Shown here one piece after another: positions 9,208-18,527 of a stretch of DNA of 64,000 nucleotides. Source of the stretch: JAGTVG01 sp964543195 (GTDB lineage: Bacteria > Bacteroidota > Bacteroidia > Cytophagales > Cyclobacteriaceae); the NCBI GenBank assembly GCA_964543195.1, contig CAZIXF010000024.1, forward strand, positions 1 through 64,000, read 5' to 3'. Position 1 is the first letter of the stretch. Each line of letters begins with the position of its first letter. The translations under genes and the position numbers were made by a program. The notes under the pieces were generated by a model that saw nothing but the letters and a program-made list of their open reading frames with translations, searched no databases and was not told the DNA's origin.

Positions 9208-10266
9208 ATGATTAAGCATTTATTAGGAACCGTTTTAATATTCCTGATCTGTTTTGATAGAAGTTACGCGCAGAGCAGTTGTTCTGAGTTATTGGAACAG
9301 GCTCAGATCTTATTCAATCAGGGAAAGATCAATCTTGTAGAGGAAATGATAAAACCCTGTCTGGAACAGGGGTTTACCAGGGATGAAAAAGTCGAGGCCT
9401 ATAAGTTGTTATCCATCACCTATAATTATCTTGAAGAGGATGAAAAGGCCGAACAGGCTGTATTGAATTTATTGAGAGTGGATAAGGAATACCAGGTGAA
9501 TCCCGCTGTCGATCCTACCGAATTTATAAACCTTTATAAAAAATACCGTACACGGTCCATTTTTCAGCTTGGGTTTAAAGTGGGTGGCAATACTAACCTT
9601 TTCACTATCACCAATACGTATTCATTAACCAGCAACCGGTCATCCACCACGACATTCAGGTCGAATACGGGTTTCAGCGCCGGTGTGGGGGCTCAGATCC
9701 CCGTGAAGGAGAATTTTGAGATCATTCCTGAAATGCTTTTTTCAAACAGGTCTTATGGCATCGTCATGCCGGCCGATGCTTTGCTCGATCAGAGTATACT
9801 TGGTGAGTTTGATGCAGATGAGAATCAGGTTTTTCTCGAATTGCCTCTTTTGATCAGGTATAAATATCCGGGATGGACACTAAAGCCATTTATAGAAACC
9901 GGTGGGGCCGTCAGTTATCTTTACGACGCGGACTACACCAGTCCGGCATTCACGGGAGAAAATAATTTTATTATTGAGGGGGCAAATATAGAACTGATGA
10001 ATATCGGAAACCGTAATACGCTACATTTCTACTATATACTTGGTTTTGGATTTAAATATGAAAATCTTTCTATGTCTGATATTTTGGTTTCCTTCAGATA
10101 TAATCATGCCTTGAACCAGTTGAACATCCGCAATAATGAATTTACCATGGATTTTTCCGAAGGTTGGGAATTGCGATATCGTGAACCGGATTTTTCGCTT
10201 AGCAATATGCTGATCTCAATAACCTATATGTATAAATTTTACAATCCTAAAAAACTCGAAGAATAG
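9208..10266 (+). CDS. Exported helical-repeat + outer-membrane beta-barrel protein (cassette gene D1)
   Basis: A 352-residue protein with a clear signal peptide (cleavage expected after SYA). The mature N-terminus, residues about 22-115, is helical and TPR-like (CSELLEQAQILFNQGK, then KVEAYKLLSITYNYLEEDEKAE). From about 118 onward alternating hydrophobic/aromatic strands (FQLGFKVGGNTNLF, FSAGVGAQIPV, RYKYPGWTLKPFIETGG) suggest an OMP_b-brl-type outer-membrane barrel of about 8-10 strands. No enzymatic motif. It is followed after 3 bp by a lipoprotein gene, an arrangement repeated in copy 2. It is not recognisably a PorP/SprF protein. Function unknown; an anchor or channel for the lipoprotein and giant protein is an inference. 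Confidence 0.82.
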   Translation: MIKHLLGTVLIFLICFDRSYAQSSCSELLEQAQILFNQGKINLVEEMIKPCLEQGFTRDEKVEAYKLLSITYNYLEEDEKAEQAVLNLLRVDKEYQVNPAVDPTEFINLYKKYRTRSIFQLGFKVGGNTNLFTITNTYSLTSNRSSTTTFRSNTGFSAGVGAQIPVKENFEIIPEMLFSNRSYGIVMPADALLDQSILGEFDADENQVFLELPLLIRYKYPGWTLKPFIETGGAVSYLYDADYTSPAFTGENNFIIEGANIELMNIGNRNTLHFYYILGFGFKYENLSMSDILVSFRYNHALNQLNIRNNEFTMDFSEGWELRYREPDFSLSNMLISITYMYKFYNPKKLEE

Positions 10267-10269
10267 AAT

Positions 10270-11541
10270 ATGAAAAGGTGTTTGATATATATAGGTTTGG
10301 CTATGGGGTTTTTTTCCTGCGAAAAAGAATTCGGCCCCAAGCCCCTCGATACCGGTTTTTATCAGAAGGTTTACGGGAATGGACAAAGCGGTGAATTGCT
10401 GTCAGGCCTCAATATGCGGCAATTTCCGAAGGGCAGGAGTATCGAAATGCTGGATGAAGGGGGAATGATCGGCATGGGATCCCTGTATTTTGAAGAGGAA
10501 GATGAATCCTACAGCAGCATATATTTATTCAAGACGGATCAATACGGGTTTATTGATGAGGAGGTGCTCCTTCCGGTTGATGAAAATACGGTGAGCCATG
10601 CCGTGGATCTGCACATGTCACCGGATGGCTTTATCGTGGCGGGTTCGGTTACAAGGGGAGAAGCGGATTCTGTGATAAATGAAATCTACCTCGCCAGACT
10701 GAACAGGGATCTTATCGTTGAATGGGAAACATTCAATACCATTCCCGGAGTTATCGGATTCCGGCAACCCGGTGAGCCCCATGCCCTGGTCATAAACAGC
10801 CAGAATGAAATTGTGGTATTGGGAGCTTATCAGGTTCAGAATAGTGGAACTGTAGAGGAAACTGCCATGTTCCTGGGTTATTTTGATATGGAAGGAAACC
10901 TGCTGTCTGACCGGGTAAGGACGTATCCGGATGGAACAAACGATGAACTGGGCAGGAATATTCTGGATGTAGCGGAAAGGAACCGGCTTGTCTGGACGGG
11001 CAGCTATACGCAACAGGATATACCGCAGGCAAGTTTTATAGAAGCGCCCTATAATGGTGATATACCGGTTCCGGTACCTGTTGAAGATATTGATAACCGT
11101 GTCGGCGTCAGCAGTATATATAAAATTTCCCTGGGATTTATGATTGTGGGAACGGAATACAAACCGGGTGGAGACAGGGATCTCCGTGTGATCAAGGTTG
11201 ACCGTAATGGAAATATCTCACCCGGAGGGATTTTCTGGGCCAGGAGTTATGAAGCCGGAGGTTTTGAAGAAGGTATTTCTGCATGTGAGGCCTTTGATGG
11301 TGGTTATATGATCCTTGGAGCCGCGTCGGTAAGCGGGAATAAAGATTTCTATCTTATAAAGATCGATGCATCCGGTGAAATTCAATGGGAAAGAAAATAT
11401 GGAGGGCCCGGGGAAGAGATCCCTTCGGAGATTATATCTACTTCAAAAGGTTATGCCATGATCGGCACATCCCTGATCGCCGGGAGTAAGCTGATCACAG
11501 TGATCAATATGGACAGGCAGGGAAATATTGTACAGGATTAA
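10270..11541 (+). CDS. Beta-propeller-like lipoprotein (cassette gene F1)
   Basis: A 423-residue protein starting with a lipoprotein signal (hydrophobic stretch ending FFSC). The lipid cysteine is followed by EKEF, acidic residues that in Bacteroidota can direct surface export. The body consists of repeated short blocks such as YLIKIDASGEIQWERKYGG and GGYMILGAAS, the pattern of DGG/delta-60-like propeller blades in which a residue pattern D-x-x-G-x-x-x-W recurs. No catalytic residues are evident. It lies 3 bp after the barrel gene and 12 bp before the giant gene. Paralogue: 27634. A surface-exposed adaptor or ligand-binding role is an inference. Confidence 0.8.
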   Translation: MKRCLIYIGLAMGFFSCEKEFGPKPLDTGFYQKVYGNGQSGELLSGLNMRQFPKGRSIEMLDEGGMIGMGSLYFEEEDESYSSIYLFKTDQYGFIDEEVLLPVDENTVSHAVDLHMSPDGFIVAGSVTRGEADSVINEIYLARLNRDLIVEWETFNTIPGVIGFRQPGEPHALVINSQNEIVVLGAYQVQNSGTVEETAMFLGYFDMEGNLLSDRVRTYPDGTNDELGRNILDVAERNRLVWTGSYTQQDIPQASFIEAPYNGDIPVPVPVEDIDNRVGVSSIYKISLGFMIVGTEYKPGGDRDLRVIKVDRNGNISPGGIFWARSYEAGGFEEGISACEAFDGGYMILGAASVSGNKDFYLIKIDASGEIQWERKYGGPGEEIPSEIISTSKGYAMIGTSLIAGSKLITVINMDRQGNIVQD

Positions 11542-11553
11542 AAAGTAAATGAA

Positions 11554-14500
11554 ATGAAATTCCATATTATAAATAGTATAAAAGGACAGCAATTTACGGG
11601 TTCGAAAAGGACAATTTTAATATTGTTTTTAATTGTTTCATCTATTAAGGCACATGCGGGCAATCCTGATATAACTTCCGTATCGCCAACTACAATTTGC
11701 TCAGGTGAAACGCTGACTATAAACGGTTCCGGATTCACTGATTCCCCGGCGATGGATAAAGTGGTTCTGAATGGGGTTGAGATCACTTCTTTTGAATCAA
11801 AATCCAATACAGTCGCAACCGTCATTGTTCCTTCAGGTGCCGTAACCGATGGGTCTGAATCCATTGATATAGAAGCTTACAATGGCACTACTTTACATGA
11901 CACCTATACCACCTCCATGAATATCGGACCGGTACCGGCTGATCCTACCGGAGCCACAGATAATGAGTATTGTGAAGGTGATGCCATAACCTCCATCAGT
12001 GTAAATGATCCGGGAAACGATTATTCGGTAATGTGGTACAATTCCTCTGTGGGCAGTACGCTCGCTTCAGGTACTACTTCGGGGAATAACGGTGAGATAT
12101 TCACGCCTTCCACAGATGCCACGGACACCTATCACGCAGAAATAGAACATGATGCATCCGGTTGTGTCAGTGATAACCGCGTAGGAGTTACGATCACAAG
12201 AAACGATACCCCGTCAGATCCCTCGGGAGCTTCGGATGAGTCCTATTGTGAAGGCGACCCGATTCCTGCCATCAGTGTAAATGATCCCGGAGGAGGATAC
12301 ACTGTAATGTGGTATGCTTCTTCCGGAGGCGGTACACTGGCTTCCGGAACCACAGGGGGAAATAATGGAGAGGAATTTACCGCCGATAATCCCGGTACGG
12401 CTACGTATTATGCGGAAGTGGTCGATGATGGAACAGCCTGCGTCAGCCTGAACCGGCTGGGTGTTACCCTGACGGAAAATACGATACCTTCCACCCCGAC
12501 CATCTCGACTGCCGCTTCTGCGCCGTATTGCTCGGGTACCACAATCACACTCGAAGCCGATGTGGTGGCTACCGATTATATCTGGTACCGTGATGGATCA
12601 CCGATCGGAGGGGCCACCAATCAGACCTATGATGCCAGTCTGGCAGGGGATTATACGGTAAAAGCGGTAAATGGTGGTTGTGAAAGCCCTGAGTCTGCCG
12701 CATTCACGATCAGTTCTACTCCTTCCACACCAACGATCACCACGGCAGCTTCAGCTCCTTATTGTGCCGGGGTTACGATCACACTCGATGCCGGAGCGGG
12801 CGGGGATACCTATATATGGTATCAGGATGCCGTGGAGATCTCCGGTCAAACGGGACAGACCTATGATACGGATGAAGCGGGTGATTACACGGTAATTGCT
12901 GTCAGTGCGGAAAATTGTGAAAGTTCCGAATCGGCTCCTTTTACAATCGGAACCGTACCTGATCCTCCTCTAGCCGGTCAGGCTTCATATGATATATGTG
13001 GTGACGGGAATATTGATATATCGGCTACGCTTGCGGGCACCTCAACCCCTGGAACGGATTACAGAATACAATTTTCCGATGACGGGGGGACCAATGTCGA
13101 TCATACTGAGAATTCTTCTCCATTTGATTGGGATAATATTCCTGTCACGGTCGGTTCACCAAAAACCATTAATATAAGAACCCAGAATAAAGATACCGAT
13201 TGCGCCAGCGACTGGTCTGCAACCTCCACGGTTCTGACGGCTAACCCCGAGCCTACTATTGATACCCAGCCGACCGACCAGACCGTGTGTGAAAGTGAAC
13301 AGACCACCTTTGAAGTCACAGCCAGTGGCGTAACCCTGGCTTACCAATGGCAGTATAACGATGGCTCATGGAATGATGTGCCATCTGTTGGTGGTGATCC
13401 CTATTCCGGAGAAACCACCAGCATTTTAACCGTAACCGGGCAAAGCGCCCTCGATGGATACGATTACAGGGTGGTAGTATCCGAGACAAGCGGGAATATA
13501 GTCTGTCCGGTTAACAGCAGTGCCAGAACACTCACTGTGAACACCCCGGCAGAAATTGTTTTTGATAATGTGCCTACCTCGGTGTGCATTCCGGACAATG
13601 CTACCTTTTCAATTAATCTTGAGGCCACAATTCAGAATGGTACAGTTAACGATGGAATCTGGGAGGTGATCTCAGGAACAGGAGGATTTGGCAACAGTTC
13701 ACCGGGAACAGACCCTCTGACCATTTCGGACCCAACGGATCCCGACACAAAATACTGGCCTACTTATATCGATGTGGCCAATGAATCAGTAACGTTAAGG
13801 TTAAGCGCAGATAATCAGGGTGTTTGTTCATCCCAGATTGATTCGGAACAGAGAACAATCGCCTTTATACAGAAAAGCTCGCCCACTATAATTACTTCCA
13901 GCACTGAAGTCTGCCCTGAGGCAATAATCGATCTCGAAGGAGTATTAAGTGAAGGAGGTACCGGTGGAACCTGGAGTACTGTGCCCACCGACAATCCTTC
14001 AGGTTTCGGAGATGTAAATAGTTTGGTCACAACCTATACGCCAAGTGCTTCCGACTTGTCAAACGGAAGTGTGACGATTCAGTTGGAACAGACCGGAGGA
14101 GCGTGTGGCGACCCGGATCCGGCCCAGGTTACTATTGATTTTTATTCCTCACCGGTAACCGGCAATATAATTACCGATTCGGAAATAAACACGCTTGATT
14201 CAGTGTGCCAGGGCTCGAAAGGCATTATTTATATGATAGAAGGTGATCCTCCATCGACTAATACGTATTTATGGGATATACCCGCTGAAGCAGGAACCCA
14301 GGCTACAGGAGGCAACTCGAGCAGTATAACTGTTAATGTTAGCAGTGATATGGAAGATACCATCATACATACTATCTCTTCACAGGTAATGGATATAAAT
14401 GGTTGTCAGGGAAATGTATCCACATTGGATGTTAAAGTAGTTCCCCTTCCAAATGTGATTATTGGAAACACTACCACAGATTATTCTTTTGAAGCTCCAC

Positions 14501-17500
14501 CTGTAGATCTTATAGGGCTTAAGAGAACGATTATCAACGGTACACTGGAGGAAGATACGGTAAAAGGAAATGATATCCTTAACCTTCTTTTCACGGGTCC
14601 CGGTGTCACATTTAATTATTATGAAACCAAATATGAGTTTGATCCCGGGGCTGCTGGCAAAACATTCGGTGGATATCATAATTTGGTTATGAACTATACC
14701 GATCCGGGTACAGGCTGTAAATCGATAAACGATACATTACAGGTTACAGTATTTGACCCCAATAATACAATCATAAATCTTGATCCCGAGTATTGTGTTT
14801 ATGACGATGTTACAGATTATCTTGAACTGAGAGGGGCCCCGGAACCCATTGTACCTCCGGATGAAATAAGAAAAATTGTTTATAATTATGGTGATTATTA
14901 TGACTATACACACATTCAAAATCCATCTTTTCCGTATAAATGGGATGGAAATGTACTATATGTGGAGGATGTGGTTTGGCTCGGGTTCCAGGGTCCGGGA
15001 TTGATCGATGAAACCGGCGGAGTTCGGTTCGACCCTTCCTCCGGATCGGGAAACAAAACAATACAGTGGATTTATCAACGGGTGTATTCTTACAGATTAC
15101 AGGAATGCACTAACCGGACATTTTTTTATGAAGACCCATTAGATCCGGGTAAAGTAACCCGAACCGAATGTAATTCATATGAAACTGATCCGGATAGTTG
15201 GGGACTCCTGCCTGGATATGAATCCTTCCAGTATACAAATAACTATACCCTTACCCAGGAAACGCTAACGGTACATTCCACTCCTGCAGAGCCCCATATT
15301 GTTGATAATACGGATGGTATTAATGATGATTCCTTGCATTATTGTCTGACTGACGATATTAATGATGTTATAATTGCAAATGCAGATACTACCAGTACCT
15401 ATAACTGGTATTCATCAGAATCCGGATCAACGCTTATTCATACTGTTGATAAAACCGATGACTTCACGTCCAGTCCTGGTGATCTTGGTATAACAAATAC
15501 TCCACAGACATTCACATATTATGTGTCACAGCTAAAGCATGAAAGCACAACATTTAATGGCTGTGAAGGTCCACGGCAGGAAATTAATGTAAATATCTAC
15601 GATATTCCAACTCAACCTGTTTTAGCTGATTATGCAGGAAATTATTGTGATGTAGATGATGTTGAAATACTTACAGTGCTTAATCCAATGGAAGATGATT
15701 TATATACCTGGTATGATCAGAATGGCGCAGGAGATAAAGATAATATAATTCTCTCTGATGCTAATTCATTTAAACCGGATTTTACATCCGTTCCAAAGCC
15801 AGTAGATACTACTTTTTTTATTACAAAATCAAAAAATGAGATCGGCCTGTTTGAAGGTTGTGAAAGCAATTCATTAACCATAAATATTAAAGTTAATTTG
15901 CCCCCCAATGTTTCTTTTAGTGGCCTGGCAAATAAGTATTGTATAGACTATGAGGAACTTGTTGATCTGTTGGGGCTACCCGTTGGTGAAGGGGGCGTTT
16001 TTATCGGAAATGGAATAAATGACTTAGGTCAGGGCCTGGCTGAATTCAGCGTGGCCGATGCCGCGGAATCAGCGGATACCTCGGGGGTAGTAACCTCTCA
16101 TGAGATCAAATTTATTTATACCGATGAAAATGGATGTACAGACTCAAGTTCACAAGTGGTAATGATCAATCCACTGCCAGAACCGGATTTTAATATTCAG
16201 GATGGGAAAGAATTCTGTCATGAGGATCCCTTGTTTGATCTCTTCGATGATACGGAATCAGTTACCTCATTGACAAGCAAGGAATACACGACTCAAAAAC
16301 TCGGGCCGATAGGTGAAGCCTATGAACCTCGCTTTGTAGGTACAGACGTAATAACTTACAGTGTGGAAGATCAGAATGGATGCACAAACAGTATATCAAA
16401 AACGGTAATAGTCAATCCGTTACCATCCCCTGAATTTGAATTAACCTCCCAGTGTAATAACGAAGAAATAGTATTTCTGAACCAGAGTACCATTGAATCG
16501 GGTTCGATAGCGAACTGGAAATGGGAGTTTGGTGATGGGGATACTTCGGTGGCAGAAAGCCCGGTCCATATATATGATCAATCGAAACAATACAATGTCA
16601 ATCTAATTGCAATTTCTGATAAGGGATGTGAAGAATCCACCACACAATTGGTTTCTATTGGAAGATTGCCCGGAATTGATTTTGACTTCATAGGTGAATG
16701 TGAAGGTGGAATGACGGAATTCGACGCAAGCGTAAATGATCCCGAGGCCGATATAATATCATGGCAATGGGATTTTAATGATAATGGTTCAATAAGTACC
16801 CAGCCTATGTCCACCAATCATCTTTTCAGTGAACAGGGAGACTTTACCGTTACACTGACCGTGGAGACCCGGGAAGGATGTGTTGAAGAAGAAGAAAAGC
16901 GTGTTTTGATCCTGCCTACCCTGGATCTGACCCAGAACTATTTTGAAGATTTTGAACAGAATACGGAAAGCTGGATCCCCGAGGATATACGCCCGGGAAT
17001 AATTCCTGAAAATCAAAAATGGAGTTGGGAGATTAATGATCCATCCATGGAATATATTGCTCCTGAACCAGAGAACGGGGCTAATTTCTGGGCTACCACT
17101 AATTTTGAAGGCGGTTATGATTTATCGGAAACATCAGCGCTTAATAGTCCCTGTTTTAATCTTTCAAACTTCAAAAAACCCATGATCAGTTTCGACCGGT
17201 ATAAAGATCTTGAAGAAACCAGGGATGGTGTAACCTTTCAATACTCACTGGATAATGGGTCCACTTGGTATATTCTGGGTGAAGAAGCGCAGGGTGTAAA
17301 CTGGTATGATACACGTGGAATTATTGGGCTTACAGAAGTTGACGAAGAAAATCGCTCAAACGGATGGACAGGTGAACAAAATGAATGGCTGACCTCCAGG
17401 TTCAACCTGGATCTGTTGGCCTATGATTCAATTGGTGTGGTAAGATTCAGGCTGGTCCTGGGTAGTGACAATGCCAAAAACAATACCGGATTTGGATTCG

Positions 17501-18480
17501 ATAATGTATTTATAGGAGAGAGAAACAGAACAGTATTGATCGAACAATTTGCAAACCGGAATAAAGATGAATCAATTGACGAGGAAAACGAGATCGACGC
17601 TCTTGTAGCTGGAAATGAAGAATTGATCACTATCAAATATCATACAGGATATCCAGCTGCCGATGTATTCAGTGTGGCAAATAAAACGGATCCGGGAGGA
17701 AGGTCCATCTTTTACGGTGTGTCTTCGGTGCCCTATAGCATTATCGACGGAAATATCAGGAATACATTGCCATTTTCAAGTGGATGGGGTTCCCTGGAGA
17801 CTTCTAAAAGGATTCTTGACAGAGCAGATTTTGACCTGTCTGTTTCAACTCCACCTTCCGGGGAGGATTTTCTGAATATTGAAGCATCCATTTTATCGTT
17901 GAATGAGTACTCCGGTACGATAAAGGCTTTTATTGCTGTTATCGAAGACTCTGCAACGGCAGATAATGGGGAATGGACCACTCATATAGTTCGAAAGCTT
18001 TTACCCGACGTATCTGGTTACAGAATGGACCGGAATTGGGGAGTGAATGATGAGGAAATCATGAGGTTTACTTATGATCTAAAGAACTTTTCAGACATTT
18101 CGAATGATAATATAACTATAGTTTTTTTCATTCAGGATGAAAATACCAGGGAAATACTCCAGGCTACTGCTTATAAGACCAATAACGCACTCGATCGGGT
18201 TTTGGGACTGGAAAATTCACTTGAACCCCATGATTTTGCCCGTGTATTTCCAAATCCGGCCGACGATCATTTTAAAGTTGAATTCTTAAATGAACTCAAT
18301 AATTCTTATCAATGGTTCATAATTGACCAACGAGGTGTGAATTTAGCTGAGGGGGTTATATCACCTGGTGGTTCCATGGCAGAATTTGATGCCACTAAGT
18401 TACCATCTGGCCTTAATCATCTCATAATAAAAAATGATCAGGACGATTTTTACATTTTTAAGCTTTTAATATTACATTAA
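11554..18480 (+). CDS. Giant T9SS-exported multidomain surface protein (cassette gene E1)
   Basis: A 2308-residue secreted protein. Signal peptide (cleavage near AHAG), then an IPT/TIG-like domain (SPTTICSGETLTINGSGF), then a long series of Ig-like/PKD-like units with YCEGD or VCESE openings. PKD domains with WKWEFGDGD and WQWDFND lie near residues 1648 and 1730. A MAM/jelly-roll-like domain spans about 1795-1990 (YFEDFEQNTESW...FGFDNVFIG). An Omp28/thioredoxin-like domain spans about 1993-2215 (VLIEQFANRN, IKYHTGYPAADVF) without its usual CxxC. The C-terminal type A T9SS sorting domain, from about 2227, starts VFPNPADDHF and ends in FKLLILH. Such proteins are displayed or released at the cell surface. 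The C-terminal four domains are shared with the copy 2 protein while the N-terminal arrays differ. Confidence 0.92.
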   Translation: MKFHIINSIKGQQFTGSKRTILILFLIVSSIKAHAGNPDITSVSPTTICSGETLTINGSGFTDSPAMDKVVLNGVEITSFESKSNTVATVIVPSGAVTDGSESIDIEAYNGTTLHDTYTTSMNIGPVPADPTGATDNEYCEGDAITSISVNDPGNDYSVMWYNSSVGSTLASGTTSGNNGEIFTPSTDATDTYHAEIEHDASGCVSDNRVGVTITRNDTPSDPSGASDESYCEGDPIPAISVNDPGGGYTVMWYASSGGGTLASGTTGGNNGEEFTADNPGTATYYAEVVDDGTACVSLNRLGVTLTENTIPSTPTISTAASAPYCSGTTITLEADVVATDYIWYRDGSPIGGATNQTYDASLAGDYTVKAVNGGCESPESAAFTISSTPSTPTITTAASAPYCAGVTITLDAGAGGDTYIWYQDAVEISGQTGQTYDTDEAGDYTVIAVSAENCESSESAPFTIGTVPDPPLAGQASYDICGDGNIDISATLAGTSTPGTDYRIQFSDDGGTNVDHTENSSPFDWDNIPVTVGSPKTINIRTQNKDTDCASDWSATSTVLTANPEPTIDTQPTDQTVCESEQTTFEVTASGVTLAYQWQYNDGSWNDVPSVGGDPYSGETTSILTVTGQSALDGYDYRVVVSETSGNIVCPVNSSARTLTVNTPAEIVFDNVPTSVCIPDNATFSINLEATIQNGTVNDGIWEVISGTGGFGNSSPGTDPLTISDPTDPDTKYWPTYIDVANESVTLRLSADNQGVCSSQIDSEQRTIAFIQKSSPTIITSSTEVCPEAIIDLEGVLSEGGTGGTWSTVPTDNPSGFGDVNSLVTTYTPSASDLSNGSVTIQLEQTGGACGDPDPAQVTIDFYSSPVTGNIITDSEINTLDSVCQGSKGIIYMIEGDPPSTNTYLWDIPAEAGTQATGGNSSSITVNVSSDMEDTIIHTISSQVMDINGCQGNVSTLDVKVVPLPNVIIGNTTTDYSFEAPPVDLIGLKRTIINGTLEEDTVKGNDILNLLFTGPGVTFNYYETKYEFDPGAAGKTFGGYHNLVMNYTDPGTGCKSINDTLQVTVFDPNNTIINLDPEYCVYDDVTDYLELRGAPEPIVPPDEIRKIVYNYGDYYDYTHIQNPSFPYKWDGNVLYVEDVVWLGFQGPGLIDETGGVRFDPSSGSGNKTIQWIYQRVYSYRLQECTNRTFFYEDPLDPGKVTRTECNSYETDPDSWGLLPGYESFQYTNNYTLTQETLTVHSTPAEPHIVDNTDGINDDSLHYCLTDDINDVIIANADTTSTYNWYSSESGSTLIHTVDKTDDFTSSPGDLGITNTPQTFTYYVSQLKHESTTFNGCEGPRQEINVNIYDIPTQPVLADYAGNYCDVDDVEILTVLNPMEDDLYTWYDQNGAGDKDNIILSDANSFKPDFTSVPKPVDTTFFITKSKNEIGLFEGCESNSLTINIKVNLPPNVSFSGLANKYCIDYEELVDLLGLPVGEGGVFIGNGINDLGQGLAEFSVADAAESADTSGVVTSHEIKFIYTDENGCTDSSSQVVMINPLPEPDFNIQDGKEFCHEDPLFDLFDDTESVTSLTSKEYTTQKLGPIGEAYEPRFVGTDVITYSVEDQNGCTNSISKTVIVNPLPSPEFELTSQCNNEEIVFLNQSTIESGSIANWKWEFGDGDTSVAESPVHIYDQSKQYNVNLIAISDKGCEESTTQLVSIGRLPGIDFDFIGECEGGMTEFDASVNDPEADIISWQWDFNDNGSISTQPMSTNHLFSEQGDFTVTLTVETREGCVEEEEKRVLILPTLDLTQNYFEDFEQNTESWIPEDIRPGIIPENQKWSWEINDPSMEYIAPEPENGANFWATTNFEGGYDLSETSALNSPCFNLSNFKKPMISFDRYKDLEETRDGVTFQYSLDNGSTWYILGEEAQGVNWYDTRGIIGLTEVDEENRSNGWTGEQNEWLTSRFNLDLLAYDSIGVVRFRLVLGSDNAKNNTGFGFDNVFIGERNRTVLIEQFANRNKDESIDEENEIDALVAGNEELITIKYHTGYPAADVFSVANKTDPGGRSIFYGVSSVPYSIIDGNIRNTLPFSSGWGSLETSKRILDRADFDLSVSTPPSGEDFLNIEASILSLNEYSGTIKAFIAVIEDSATADNGEWTTHIVRKLLPDVSGYRMDRNWGVNDEEIMRFTYDLKNFSDISNDNITIVFFIQDENTREILQATAYKTNNALDRVLGLENSLEPHDFARVFPNPADDHFKVEFLNELNNSYQWFIIDQRGVNLAEGVISPGGSMAEFDATKLPSGLNHLIIKNDQDDFYIFKLLILH

Positions 18481-18527
18481 TGGGATTAAACCAGGTTTTC
18501 AATAAAAAATAATAATATCTTTATCTC

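Larger units (their letters stand above)
1373..18480 (+). other. Cassette copy 1 (A1-B1-C1-D1-F1-E1)
   Basis: Six co-directional genes with gaps of 10, 2, 35, 3 and 12 bp, consistent with one operon. Order: NTT-HEAT-CNB protein, TIR/DUF4062-like protein, nSTAND1-WD40 NTPase, exported barrel protein, lipoprotein, giant T9SS protein. The same six-gene order repeats from 18528. Both copies are complete apart from the assembly gap in copy 2. Confidence 0.9.

Noticed and set aside
18481..18527. Terminator between the two cassettes
   Set aside because: Only a short AAACC/GGTTT pairing with a one-base loop is present, which cannot form a stable hairpin; read-through is possible.
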